Source of the DNA: Dehalococcoidales bacterium | GTDB taxonomy: Bacteria > Chloroflexota > Dehalococcoidia > Dehalococcoidales > UBA3254 | Assembly (NCBI GenBank): GCA_016926695.1 | Contig: JAFGOB010000098.1 | Coordinates: forward strand, 1 to 64,000 | Length of the DNA stretch: 64,000 nt | Direction: 5' to 3' | Shown here: piece after piece, positions 9,806 through 19,765 of the stretch | How the letters are laid out: each line of letters starts with the position of its first letter | Position numbering within the stretch: the first letter of the stretch is position 1 | Position numbers and translations under genes: made by a program | Notes under the pieces: model-generated | What the model saw: the letters and a program-made list of their open reading frames with translations, nothing else | Databases searched by the model: none | Told to the model about the DNA's origin: nothing

Positions 9806-11281
9806 CTATCTCCTGACGGTCTTTTTATCAAGATATAACTCTACCATCTTTCCATCGTATGAAAGTTTCACCCTGGCTTTGTCTCCGTTATTGTTGTCAT
9901 AATCGGTATCCCACGACTCTCCCGGGTACTCCAGGTTATCAATCTCTCGCCATCCTTTATCCGGCATCTCCTGCTGATAAAAAGTGATGAGTGAAGCAAG
10001 ATTGTCTCTTGTTTCGTAATACCGTTCTTCTTCGTTTTCCAAACTGAGAGTTTTTTTACATGTAAGGTTAGCCCCGGGGAAAACCGGCATGTCCATCCAG
10101 TTTTGCGGAGCATCAGAGCCTACATCGGGAGGGGTCACAGCGCTCACCGCTTCTTCGGACCCGGTAACAACATGCAGGTACAGGTAAATTTCAACCGTCC
10201 TCCCGTTGGATGAAAGCTTGACCCTGGCCTCATTTCCGTTCATATTGTCATAATCGGTGTCCCACGACTCTCCCGGGTACTCCAGGCTATCAATCTCTCG
10301 CCATCCTTTAGCCGGCATTTCCTGCTGATAAAAAACGACAAGCGAACTTAAATCATCTCCGGATTCGTAGAAACGCTCTTCTTCACCATTCTGTCTGTCC
10401 AGCTTTTTAGAGGTCAGCTTCGCTCCGGGATAGACCGGGATATTTCCCAAATCGAAGGACTGGACGGCTGTTCCTTCTTGCGGTATGGCGGGAATCGTTA
10501 CGGCAGTACCGGACTCAAATGATCGAACCGGCGATGGTACGATTGATTCAACACTGGAAGGGGATGCGAATTGGACAGGCTTTAAAGAAGCAGTGTTCTG
10601 CACTGCCGGTGCATTGCCTGCGGATGCAGTTGCCGGAATCTGGCCGTTCAAACCGATGGCTGCGCTGCTGCACTTGATTCCCTGGATATCTTTGAAGCTC
10701 TCATCGGCTAGGCCGGCTTTGACAATTTTTACCTCGGTTATGCCCGCCGATCCGCTCTTGACTTTGAAGTCGATCGAAGCGATTACTCCCTGACTTCCGG
10801 GCTTTGGCGTTTCGCCCACCCTGGCCAGAGCGTATGTAATAGTCCCTGAATCATTATCTATCTTCTGTGCGCCGGTGATGGGGTTGTCGCCCAGCGCGTC
10901 ACCGGGCTGGATATTCAACCCTTCCAGGGCATTGGCATCAAAGCTGAGTTGTAGTTCAGCGGCGCTCAGGCCCCAGTCATCGGGAGTTACTTCCACCTTC
11001 AAGTTAAACTGGCCTGCGAGCACGGCCGACTGGGACTTCGGGTTGATAACAACCGACCCGGGGGTTCCCGTTATATATTCGGGTGCCGGTTGCTGGACAG
11101 GGGCCTGCTGTTGGCTGGTGGTGTACTGCTGACTGGCAGCCGCACCGGACCGGGCTTTGGTTGCCTCGACGACAGACTCCGAAGCAGGCTGAGAATTTGT
11201 GGCGCAGGAAGCGCATAATATTCCCAACAGTAGGGCCGTGATTATACAGACTTTAGCTGGAAAATGATCGCTATTTTTCAT
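9806..11281 (-). CDS. Cohesin-domain lipoprotein with two GW/QQEM domains
   Basis: The 491-residue protein begins with a lipoprotein-type signal (hydrophobic stretch, then CASC, Cys26 the likely lipidated residue) and a Ser/Gln/Pro-rich linker. A cohesin-like domain follows (about residues 75-205, with GSVVINP, FDANALEG, GDALGDNP). Two tandem copies of a roughly 95-residue domain of unknown function come last, each with MPV-PGA, EEER-YE, FYQQEMP-KGWREID and YPGESWDTDYDN. The two copies are nearly identical, which indicates recent duplication. The protein has no dockerin, so it is a good candidate for the cell-surface anchor that binds the dockerins encoded just upstream. It is the last of four genes closely spaced on the minus strand. 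Confidence 0.8.
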   Translation of the reverse strand: MKNSDHFPAKVCIITALLLGILCASCATNSQPASESVVEATKARSGAAASQQYTTSQQQAPVQQPAPEYITGTPGSVVINPKSQSAVLAGQFNLKVEVTPDDWGLSAAELQLSFDANALEGLNIQPGDALGDNPITGAQKIDNDSGTITYALARVGETPKPGSQGVIASIDFKVKSGSAGITEVKIVKAGLADESFKDIQGIKCSSAAIGLNGQIPATASAGNAPAVQNTASLKPVQFASPSSVESIVPSPVRSFESGTAVTIPAIPQEGTAVQSFDLGNIPVYPGAKLTSKKLDRQNGEEERFYESGDDLSSLVVFYQQEMPAKGWREIDSLEYPGESWDTDYDNMNGNEARVKLSSNGRTVEIYLYLHVVTGSEEAVSAVTPPDVGSDAPQNWMDMPVFPGANLTCKKTLSLENEEERYYETRDNLASLITFYQQEMPDKGWREIDNLEYPGESWDTDYDNNNGDKARVKLSYDGKMVELYLDKKTVRR

Positions 11282-11311
11282 ATATACTTCTCACTCTTCT
11301 ATTTTCCGTAT

Positions 11312-13279
11312 TTATTTCGGGTATACTTGTTTTTTCACTTCAATAGTTTTTACGTCAGAGTCCTGCGCAACATTTACGGTAACCGTAACCCTGTATTCAT
11401 TCTGGGAGTCTTTGTCCTTCAAGTATGGCCCGTACATACCCGATAACGTCTCAAGTCTCCAGCCATTCTTTGGCATTTCCTGGTCGAAGTATTGATAGAC
11501 TGAACTTTTAGAATCGGTTGTCGTGTATATACGGAACTCCGATGTCGGCGTCCCACCGTAGAAAGGAGAGTCCACATTCTTTGTTTTAAAGGTAGCGTTG
11601 GGATATTTGGGTACGTCCATCCAGAATGGGTCGTATTCGTCTTCGGGATTGTCCTGGGTCATAGGTTCAATCCCCGGCTGGGTGCCGGGCGGCGACGAAA
11701 CCTGGGGCTGTGGCGCCAGTGACACTGACCCTGTTCCGGATACTGAGGAAGAGGACTCAGCCTGGGCGGCGGTGGTTGCCTGCGGTGCCGTTTTACCATA
11801 CCTTGAGCCAAATATAGCCAGGTCCAGGTAATCTATTACTTTATCGCTGTTCAAATCGGCACTATCGTTGAAATTATTCTGCCCGTTTGAAGTCCTGTAA
11901 GCCCGCCCGAACATCCCCAGGTCGCGGTAGTCAATCTTGCCGTCGCTGTTGAGGTCGCCGACTTTCTGTTGAATGGGGTTGATGGTAATAACTGCATTTT
12001 CCGCTAGATTTACCTGGATATCTTGACCTTGACCGTTTGCGAGCCCCGCTTTCGAAATGGAGATTTTGTATTCTTTTCCTGGGCTTGCTTGCGGTTTTAC
12101 CTTGCCCTCAATAATGAGGAGGCAAACAGATTCGCCTGGCAGGTCTGAGCCACCACCGCGGGCCGCTGCCAGCCTGCCAATGCCTTTCGCGTTGTCTATG
12201 TTTTTTTCCGGTACCAGCGGATTATCTGCGAAAACGTTACCCGGCGTGATATCGGTGATTTCCAGAGCGTCTTTGTCAAAACTGATCTCTATATCGCCTG
12301 AGCTTATATCGTTGCCCGCGGTATCAGCTATGACGGAAACAGAGAAAGAGCTGCCGGGAATTATTACAGTACTGGCAGGATCCAGGGACAATACTACATG
12401 AGGAACCAGCGTGGCCGCTGGAGCAACAGAAAATATTTTGGGTGTATAAGGTAATACCCCGGTCGGGTTTGCAGCTAGGCTTGGAGTAAACACCCGAAGT
12501 TCAGCTTTCTGTACGTTATTCACAAATCCTCCACCTGTTTCTGTTTCTTCTATAGAGTTATCTGAATTCGCCAAAACACATATCCAGTGCAACCCTTCGG
12601 TTATTTGTGACGGGATAGTTATCGTTTGATTGATTATTTTATCCGAATTTCCCGGAATGGAATTGACAGCAAATTGGCATAGTGTATCACCAACTTCGCC
12701 GAAGATAGCGGTAGTAAAATCGCCGGAAGGGTCGGTTCCAAGATTCGCGATATCGCAGGTTACCGTTACGCTTTGTCCAGCAAATACGCTGCTTGTATTT
12801 AGCATAATCGTACCAACCCTGAGATCTATATCCGGAATAACTCTAAGATCAGCCTCCTTAATATTATTGTCTTCATTGATCTCCGGGATACTATCACTAC
12901 TATCAACCTTTACGGATACTATATATTTTTTGTTATACTGAGTATCCGGTGGGATACTAACCACTCTATTGACCAGTTTGCCTGATGTTCCTGAAATAGA
13001 TTCGGTATTAAAAGTATCCAGTACCGCTACGAAAGGCCGGCTTCCATTTTCCTCTTTGGTCAGTATAATACGCGTACTGAATTCTCCTGATGCATTATAT
13101 CCAGAATTTTTGATATCAATATTTACTTTAATACTATCACCTGGACGACAGAAGCTTAAGCTCAAACTGAGGTATCCAATTTTTAAATCGATCTCTGATG
13201 CGGCTGCGTGACCAGGCTCAGAAAAAGCAAACATAAACAACAAAATGCCCAGGACAGCCGCCACTAAACAAGTTTTCAT
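11312..13279 (-). CDS. Secreted protein with CARDB, cohesin and dockerin domains
   Basis: The 655-residue protein has a Sec signal ending near GHAAA and two CARDB-like adhesion domains (about residues 28-270). A cohesin-like domain follows (about 290-420, DPASTVIIPGSSF, FDKDALEI, GNVFADNP). Next comes a type-I dockerin with two Ca-binding loops (GDLNSDGKIDYRDLG and ADLNSDKVIDYLDLA), then one copy of the GW/QQEM domain at the C-terminus. Having both cohesin and dockerin in one chain would allow head-to-tail assembly. No catalytic domain is visible. A GGAGG ribosome site precedes the ATG, and 60 bases separate it from the gene before it. Confidence 0.85.
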   Translation of the reverse strand: MKTCLVAAVLGILLFMFAFSEPGHAAASEIDLKIGYLSLSLSFCRPGDSIKVNIDIKNSGYNASGEFSTRIILTKEENGSRPFVAVLDTFNTESISGTSGKLVNRVVSIPPDTQYNKKYIVSVKVDSSDSIPEINEDNNIKEADLRVIPDIDLRVGTIMLNTSSVFAGQSVTVTCDIANLGTDPSGDFTTAIFGEVGDTLCQFAVNSIPGNSDKIINQTITIPSQITEGLHWICVLANSDNSIEETETGGGFVNNVQKAELRVFTPSLAANPTGVLPYTPKIFSVAPAATLVPHVVLSLDPASTVIIPGSSFSVSVIADTAGNDISSGDIEISFDKDALEITDITPGNVFADNPLVPEKNIDNAKGIGRLAAARGGGSDLPGESVCLLIIEGKVKPQASPGKEYKISISKAGLANGQGQDIQVNLAENAVITINPIQQKVGDLNSDGKIDYRDLGMFGRAYRTSNGQNNFNDSADLNSDKVIDYLDLAIFGSRYGKTAPQATTAAQAESSSSVSGTGSVSLAPQPQVSSPPGTQPGIEPMTQDNPEDEYDPFWMDVPKYPNATFKTKNVDSPFYGGTPTSEFRIYTTTDSKSSVYQYFDQEMPKNGWRLETLSGMYGPYLKDKDSQNEYRVTVTVNVAQDSDVKTIEVKKQVYPK

Positions 13280-13339
13280 TTTACTACCTCCATTGTTTAC
13301 CCGTTTTTCTATAAGTACGCCATACTCTTTCCGCGGGAC

Positions 13340-16300
13340 TTATGATCCGTACCTGCCTCCTAATATAGCCAGGTCGCGGTAGTCAACGACGCCGTCACTA
13401 TTCATGTCGGCTGCTTCATTGAAGTTGCTATCTCCCCGGGATGTTCCGTAAGCCCGCCCGAACATCCCCAGGTCGCGGTAGTCAACCTTGCCGTCACTGT
13501 TGAGGTCGCCGACTTTCTGGTAATCAGTATTTTCAAATGTTGTTCTTTGTCCGCCCGCTGGCGAACCTTCCGATATTATTTTGCCACCAGATATTGAACT
13601 CCCGTTTTTTTGTATTTGTATCACAGCGCCGTTTTTCTGCCCGACCTCTATTTCCTGTCCTTTTTCATTTGCCAGCCCTATATCTATTATTGAGACAAGA
13701 TAGGCTTTTCCGGGGATAGCTCCGGGTTTCACCTTGAATTCGACAAGGGCCAGTGAATCGGTTCCTTCAAGTCCGCTGATGCCTCCGCTGCGGGCTGTTG
13801 CCAGTCGGGCTATTCCCCGTGAATTATCCAAGCTTTTTTCAAGCTCCAGAGGGTTGTCTCCGAATGATTTTCCCGGCGTGATACTGACGACTTCGAAAGC
13901 AGAAGCATCGAAGCTTAATACCAGATCGCAGGCGTTTACATCAACGCTGTCAGAACCAGCCGTAACGGTAACTTTAAAGGTATCGCCTATCACCTGTTCA
14001 GTAACCTCCGGACTGATAGATAAAAACACTTGTGGTGTGACGGTGGTTATCCAAGGATAGACGCCGCCAAGGGGACGTACAGGCGTGGCTATATTTGGTC
14101 CACTTAAGTCGATCGGTACACTGCGGATATTGTTTTCCTCGTTACTCTCGTCGTTTTGGTTCAAGTAATCCGCACAGACGACTATCCAGTTCTTTCCTCC
14201 CGCTATATTTGAAGGGATGGTTACCGTCATGGAATATGTCTTGCTGGAACCACCCGGGAGGCACGGGGTAAAGATCATATCTTTGTGTAAACTCAAATCG
14301 GGCATATTTTCGGTTTCTGACAGATATATATGGCTGAAACAGTGATTGGATGTATTAGGCCCGATATTCTGGATATCGAACAACACTGGTATTGTATCTC
14401 CCGGTTTAATGTCCCTTTTACCTAATCTGACAGGGCCGACCTGGATATCGGTAATGTACTCGATATGGATAGGATCATACCATGTGGCAATGTTGTTATC
14501 TTCATAAGGTTCAATCACGTTGTTACCTGAATCGGCCAAGACGCCCAGGTACCAATAACCGGTTGTAAGATCATTGGGGATGGTCACCTTGGATATCAGA
14601 GAGATTTCGGTATTCGGCGCAATCGATTGGACTGCGATGCTACTTAGCGTCGTCGATCCAAGCCGGACTTGAGTAGTAAAAGGACCGGAAGACGAGTTCC
14701 CCAGATTCTGGACTTTAATATCCAGCGTTACTTTATCCCCTGGGCTGATACCATGCTGTGGATGGTTTAAAGATAATATCAAAGGATGGAGGTCCGGTCC
14801 GCTTCCAGGTGGTTCTCCGGTTGCAGATATGCGAATGGGTATAATTTTCTTGTTGTTTTGATAGTCCTGTTCGGTTATATAAGTATCTTGAGTTAAATGA
14901 GATCTTATATTCGCCCATACCAGTATCCCCTGGTCGAAGACTCCACTATGATCCTCATCCAAAACCAAAGCCCAACAGGTATATTTCTGACTAACAAAAA
15001 TACTCTTCCCACCCGGTATTGATTCGGTCGTAATAATGTCTTTAGGCCCGATAAAAAATTGCTGGTTGTCAAAAAACGTCATCGTGATAAGAGTTGGAAA
15101 TGGACCGGAGGGAGAGTTTCCCAGATTGGCAATTTCTGCCGTTACAATGATTTCCTCCCCGAAATAAACGTTTTGCTTGCTCAACGTAATGTCACGAAGT
15201 TCAATGTCCGGCAGGCTTGGTGGGGTTCCTCGTTTCACAACAACAAGAAGGAGGCTGTTATTTCTCCCTTCGCCAATCTCCTCGGCCTCCGAATCTAACC
15301 GGATATCTATACTTATCCAGTAACTATATCCATTTTTGTCCCCATACAGTTTTTCACTTTCAGAAAGATCTTCGTTAAAATCGCCCAATGCTCCTAAGTA
15401 ATAGGGTATATTTATTGTTTTATTGACAGAGGTCGTACCACCTCCGTAAATTGAATCACAGGTAACAATCTCGTAGATCGCATTAAACATTAAAGGGGGT
15501 TCGTGGTGCATATTTTCTTGATAGAACATTCGAATTTGTATAGTAAAAGAGCCAGATGGATCAGGCCCCAGGTTGTTGACCTTTAGTTTGATATCCATAT
15601 CAGTTCCCGAAATGCAATTTACCATATTTTCACAGACTACATTGTTTATCATGACTTCATCGAGTTCCAAGTCTATTTTTGGTTTGCAAACATGGATAAT
15701 AACGCTGGCAATGTTGTTACCTTCGTTATTCTCCGTGACATTATTTTCCGGGTCGACAGAAACAACTATCCAGTAGTCATGTTCAACAATAATATCGAGA
15801 GGTAAAGTTATCCCCTGCATAGCAGTACTCGAAGACCCCACCGCGGTGTCACCGAAAGAAAGTGTTCCGAGAAATACACCGGGAATTCCTTTTTTTTCAG
15901 ATATTGATATCACGGCGTAAAATGAGCCGGCTATTTGGGTTCCCTGATTACGGACAGTAGCGGAAACCATTAAGTATCCATCAGGAGGAAGGCTGTCCTT
16001 GCTTAACAATATAGAAGCATCAGTCAACTGGAGGTCAGGTTTTTGTGTGTCCACTGTCACGGTGATGCCGGTGGCGCTTTTGTTGTTCTCCTCGTTGGTT
16101 TCAATAGCCGTTCGGGAATTATCCACCCATACTTGTAACAGGTAATATCCTCCGATAGTGATATTCGAGGGAATCGTTACGGTCTGGCTGACCGATTTGC
16201 TGGAGCCTGCTGGGATTAATCCTGAGGAAACGGTGGTCAGCAGCGTTTCATCCAGGTGCTGGTACGTCGTAAAGTAAACGCCGGTAGTAAAAATTCCGCT

Positions 16301-17152
16301 AGCCGTAGTACCGAGGTTCTGGATATCGAAGCTGACCGTCACGCTTTCCCCGGGTTTTACGTTTGTTTTATCCAGTGTGACCATACCGGGCTTAAGGTCG
16401 ACCATTGCCGTAATATCCGGTGACATTCGGGCAGCCACCCTGATAGTCCGGCGCAGGTCATTATTGTATTCGTTGCTTTCATTGACGAGACTAGAAATAT
16501 CGATCTGAGCGGTTACGTTCTGTTCTCCAGCTATTACAGGTGTCCACTGATAGCTAAATTTCTCATTGCTCCTGGCCTGCCCTGCTTCCAGACTATCCTT
16601 TTCCATAATACCCAGTGATACTCCTCCGATAAAAAGACATACAACATAATTCCCGGTAGCGGTGTTACCAAGGTTTTTTTCCGTATAATAGAACGTTACT
16701 TTATCTCCCACCAGAGGATTTGCCGGACTCCACGTTATATCGGTAATTACCAAATCGGGTTTACCTGAAGGGACACCCGCCTCCATTGTAAATATGAGGG
16801 TCTTGTTCCCGCCATCGGAATTGATGGTAATAGCGCCGCTATGGGCGCCCGGCGTTAACCCGGTGGGATCGGCGGTTATTTTTACGGTCGCTGCCTTCAA
16901 GCTGGAGGCTGAGCCGCTGTTGCGATCAGCCCGCAGCCAGGCTGCGTTGCTGGTAATAGTCCAGGCGACGGCGCTGCCTCCTCCGGCGTTTTTGATAGTT
17001 AATGTTGTATCAACCGGCCCGGTGATAAGTCCAAGGTCGACCGGACTGACAAGATTGATAGACAGCAGCGGGGCCGCCGCACGAGCGGGCAAAGGATAAG
17101 ATAGTATCAAGACTAAAATGCCAAGAAGCGCAGCAGTCAGCCTGGTTTTCAT
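13340..17152 (-). CDS. Giant secreted CARDB-repeat protein with cohesin and dockerin
   Basis: The 1270-residue protein has a Sec signal ending at ARAAA and a BACON/Ig-like first domain. About six CARDB-like repeats follow, each beginning with a variant of PDL-L-D-----P--G and carrying NLG and E--YNN motifs. A cohesin-like domain comes next (LSISPEVTEQVIGDTF, FDASAFEV, GKSFGDNP). A C-terminal type-I dockerin closes the chain, with loops GDLNSDGKVDYRDLG and ADMNSDGVVDYRDLA. No enzyme domain is seen, so it is probably structural or adhesive. It lies 18 bases after the preceding gene and has a strong GGAGGAG ribosome site. It lacks the GW/QQEM domain of its neighbours. Confidence 0.85.
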   Translation of the reverse strand: MKTRLTAALLGILVLILSYPLPARAAAPLLSINLVSPVDLGLITGPVDTTLTIKNAGGGSAVAWTITSNAAWLRADRNSGSASSLKAATVKITADPTGLTPGAHSGAITINSDGGNKTLIFTMEAGVPSGKPDLVITDITWSPANPLVGDKVTFYYTEKNLGNTATGNYVVCLFIGGVSLGIMEKDSLEAGQARSNEKFSYQWTPVIAGEQNVTAQIDISSLVNESNEYNNDLRRTIRVAARMSPDITAMVDLKPGMVTLDKTNVKPGESVTVSFDIQNLGTTASGIFTTGVYFTTYQHLDETLLTTVSSGLIPAGSSKSVSQTVTIPSNITIGGYYLLQVWVDNSRTAIETNEENNKSATGITVTVDTQKPDLQLTDASILLSKDSLPPDGYLMVSATVRNQGTQIAGSFYAVISISEKKGIPGVFLGTLSFGDTAVGSSSTAMQGITLPLDIIVEHDYWIVVSVDPENNVTENNEGNNIASVIIHVCKPKIDLELDEVMINNVVCENMVNCISGTDMDIKLKVNNLGPDPSGSFTIQIRMFYQENMHHEPPLMFNAIYEIVTCDSIYGGGTTSVNKTINIPYYLGALGDFNEDLSESEKLYGDKNGYSYWISIDIRLDSEAEEIGEGRNNSLLLVVVKRGTPPSLPDIELRDITLSKQNVYFGEEIIVTAEIANLGNSPSGPFPTLITMTFFDNQQFFIGPKDIITTESIPGGKSIFVSQKYTCWALVLDEDHSGVFDQGILVWANIRSHLTQDTYITEQDYQNNKKIIPIRISATGEPPGSGPDLHPLILSLNHPQHGISPGDKVTLDIKVQNLGNSSSGPFTTQVRLGSTTLSSIAVQSIAPNTEISLISKVTIPNDLTTGYWYLGVLADSGNNVIEPYEDNNIATWYDPIHIEYITDIQVGPVRLGKRDIKPGDTIPVLFDIQNIGPNTSNHCFSHIYLSETENMPDLSLHKDMIFTPCLPGGSSKTYSMTVTIPSNIAGGKNWIVVCADYLNQNDESNEENNIRSVPIDLSGPNIATPVRPLGGVYPWITTVTPQVFLSISPEVTEQVIGDTFKVTVTAGSDSVDVNACDLVLSFDASAFEVVSITPGKSFGDNPLELEKSLDNSRGIARLATARSGGISGLEGTDSLALVEFKVKPGAIPGKAYLVSIIDIGLANEKGQEIEVGQKNGAVIQIQKNGSSISGGKIISEGSPAGGQRTTFENTDYQKVGDLNSDGKVDYRDLGMFGRAYGTSRGDSNFNEAADMNSDGVVDYRDLAILGGRYGS

Positions 17153-17170
17153 CTGGTTATCTCCTCCCGA

Positions 17171-17677
17171 TCAATACGTATATTCAAATAACTTAAGAAC
17201 CTGAGGGTCTCCGTTATTTGTTATTCTCACACTTGCCTCCTCTCTTCCTTTTGCGTAAACAGACTCGATATATTTACCTGGCGTTTCGGAACTCTTGGTC
17301 TCTTCCCATCCCCTGGCGGACATCTCTTGCTGGTACCAGGCCACGACTGATTCAAAATCAGCCGTAACATCATAGTACCGCTCTTCTCCGTTCGAGGTGG
17401 AATTCTGGTTACTTAGTCTCGCTCCGGGATAAACCGGCATATTATCCCAGTCCGCAGAAAGGGCGGTAATGGTCACCGACAACGATGGCGCCGGCTGGGA
17501 ATTGTTGGCTTGTGATTGCATCTGTTGACTTGGTGTCGTATTATTTAAAATTCTGGTGCCTCCGTAATTCTCCAGTTCTCTATCAAGTTCCTCTTTGCCG
17601 CCCGGGACGTAATGGTAAATCAGGAAAAACCCGATAACCAGAATAGCCATGCCACCGAGCGCCATTAAAAATTTCAT
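17171..17677 (-). CDS. Membrane-anchored GW/QQEM-domain protein
   Basis: The 168-residue protein has an uncleaved-looking N-terminal membrane helix (MALGGMAILVIGFFLIYHY) and a short linker. One copy follows of the domain seen in the two cohesin proteins downstream (MPVYPGA, EERYYDV, WYQQEMSARGWEE). It is the first gene of the cohesin/dockerin operon. The domain function is unknown. Its repeated occurrence in surface proteins suggests an extracellular role. Confidence 0.7.
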   Translation of the reverse strand: MKFLMALGGMAILVIGFFLIYHYVPGGKEELDRELENYGGTRILNNTTPSQQMQSQANNSQPAPSLSVTITALSADWDNMPVYPGARLSNQNSTSNGEERYYDVTADFESVVAWYQQEMSARGWEETKSSETPGKYIESVYAKGREEASVRITNNGDPQVLKLFEYTY

Positions 17678-17955
17678 ATTCTCGTCCTCACCGTCTCTTT
17701 AGTTGCCGCCTCATTTTTTAATTGAATTGTCTTTAAAGGAAAAGACCTCCGTATCTTACTTGCATGGGTTACATACTGGAGACTGCCTCTACTTCTGGTC
17801 AAAAGCTTTCTTTAAGCCGTCTTTTTACTCTGTTATTACAAGTAATACAGCATATAGTCTTATGTTTCTGTTAAATAGTTTACATTTCAAACGCCGGAAT
17901 TTAGAATATGGAATAGTTGTTATTTGTGTTTTAGTTGTGGGTTGATAAGGCGAAA

Positions 17956-18657
17956 ATGATGGGTAATGCCAGTCAGACTGCACTGACAAACGTAGGTATT
18001 TTCAGTACGCTGAAATCCTCCGACCGTGAGCGACTCGCTCAGATCCTTAAACCCAGGTCATTTGGAGTAAATGAGACTATCTTCTTTCAGCAGGACCCAG
18101 GACATTGTCTTTATCTTATTCATCACGGTAAAATAAAAATCTGTTGTGTAAATCCGGAAGGTGTGGAGCTCATTTTTGCCTTTTTGTCCGATGGTGATAT
18201 CTTAGGAGAAATGTCGATACTGGATGAGAAACCTCGTTCTACTACAGCTATCGCTGTACAGGAAACTGAAACTTCTTTCATCGAACGACAGGACTTTTTA
18301 GATTTCTTGCAGACCTCTCCCCAGGCCTGTATCGATATTATTTCGATGCTATGCCGGCGTTTACGGAAAACCGACAAACATCTGGAGGAGGTATCCTTTC
18401 TGGATGTCTCCTGCCGGGTGGCCCGCAAGTTAGTGGAACTGACAGGTAATACATCTTTATCGGATTCAAGCTCTGAATATAACCTGACCTGCGGTCTTAG
18501 CCAGGAGGAGCTTGCCAGGTTGGTCGGCGCTTCGCGGGTGATTACCAACAAGATTCTTAACTCGTACGTTGACCTGGGCTTACTTAAACTCGCAAGGAAG
18601 AAAATATCCATCATCAATCCCAAACAACTTACCCTCCTGGCTCATTTTGAATATTGA
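17956..18657 (+). CDS. Crp/Fnr-family transcription regulator
   Basis: The 233-residue protein has an N-terminal cyclic-nucleotide-binding fold (GDILGEMSILDEKPRSTTA matches the phosphate-binding cassette region) and a C-terminal winged helix (LSQEELARLVGASRVITNKIL). No cysteine set typical of Fnr Fe-S clusters stands out. It is divergent from the cohesin operon, with about 280 bases between, so it is a candidate regulator of that operon. The ATG at 17956 follows AAGG. A TTG seven codons earlier is possible. Confidence 0.85.
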   Translation: MMGNASQTALTNVGIFSTLKSSDRERLAQILKPRSFGVNETIFFQQDPGHCLYLIHHGKIKICCVNPEGVELIFAFLSDGDILGEMSILDEKPRSTTAIAVQETETSFIERQDFLDFLQTSPQACIDIISMLCRRLRKTDKHLEEVSFLDVSCRVARKLVELTGNTSLSDSSSEYNLTCGLSQEELARLVGASRVITNKILNSYVDLGLLKLARKKISIINPKQLTLLAHFEY

Positions 18658-18820
18658 TGCCGGAGTAAAAACCGTTCTTCTCTACAATTTATAAATCATG
18701 CCCGGAGACTTTGGAAGCCTGCGCTGTTCATACTGGAATTGTCCGTATTGCCAGCCCCGGCTTTAGTATTTTTATATTGATATATTTTTTATAAGTCCTG
18801 GATAGTCGGCTAATTTCTGG

Positions 18821-18846
18821 TTAAAAAGGCCCGGGGCTCAGCCTTT
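18821..18846 (-). terminator. Intrinsic terminator overlapping a stop codon
   Basis: Read on the minus strand, AAAGGC pairs with GCCTTT around a ten-base loop, followed by a T run. The stop codon of the gene at 18838-19569 lies inside the hairpin. Confidence 0.55.
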
Positions 18847-19569
18847 CATTTGAGTAGAGAGCTCAAAGTCCGCAACTATCTGGCTGAATAACTCCGGCTG
18901 TTTTTCTTTTAGTTCAATGGCATAGTCCAGGAACTTGCGGATGCCATCGCCCAGGATCTTGTGGACTTTTTGCATGAGCCTGCTGTTTCCGGCGGCCTCC
19001 TGGATAAATAGTCTATCAGGATGGCTTTCTTTAAAAGTTTTTACATCACCCTCAAAATGCAGGATATAGAGTATATCCTGGAATATTTCTTCAAAACCAT
19101 ATTCAAAGGCCAGACTTATGAAGCTTCTCCAGACTGTCTGAGAGGCTGCGTACTCCATTATTACCGGCTCCATTTTCTCCAGCGAATCGTATTGAATATT
19201 ATTGGCGGCTTCTCTCATATGAACCAATTCGCTTAAAGAAGCATGTTTGATAGCAGATAGAGTCAATATTGGCGATTTCAAAGCCTGGAAATTAGAAATG
19301 AATAGATTTCTCATTTCTAATCGGAACATCCAGCTTTTTATCTGCATTAACTGCCTTTTTCTTGCCCTTTTTTCTTGGTTCCTTACGAATTGACCGACCA
19401 GGAATACCATTACCAGTACAATCAACGGAAGGCCTACCAACCCGTTTACAGCAGAAATCAGGATATATAAATTACCTGTATATATTTTCAAGTAATTCTG
19501 AACCAGTAAAAGGATGACCCAGATCAAAACAAGCCCTATGTAAATGACTATATTGTTTTTTCGCTTCAT
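18838..19569 (-). CDS. Two-pass membrane protein of unknown function
   Basis: The 243-residue protein has two N-terminal membrane helices (IVIYIGLVLIWVILLLVQ and ISAVNGLVGLPLIVLVMVFL) and then a long, soluble, mostly helical domain facing the cytoplasm. The start is the ATG at 19569, where AAAGGAG lies eight bases upstream. The frame runs further upstream but without a ribosome site. The family is not recognised. It is alone between divergent and convergent neighbours. Confidence 0.65.
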   Translation of the reverse strand: MKRKNNIVIYIGLVLIWVILLLVQNYLKIYTGNLYILISAVNGLVGLPLIVLVMVFLVGQFVRNQEKRARKRQLMQIKSWMFRLEMRNLFISNFQALKSPILTLSAIKHASLSELVHMREAANNIQYDSLEKMEPVIMEYAASQTVWRSFISLAFEYGFEEIFQDILYILHFEGDVKTFKESHPDRLFIQEAAGNSRLMQKVHKILGDGIRKFLDYAIELKEKQPELFSQIVADFELSTQMKG

Positions 19570-19765
19570 TTCTAATGCTCCTTTCCGGTCTGGACGGATA
19601 AAGTTGATTATCCAGTAAGGGTTTATTTTTAGGGAACATACTGATATTAACCGGCCGGAAACGATCATTTTGTTAAGCAGTTTACATTTGTGACACTATT
19701 TACGTATCACTGATGATCTTGATCTAAGACAACAAGCGGATAGGAAGTGGTCTAACGTACAATTA

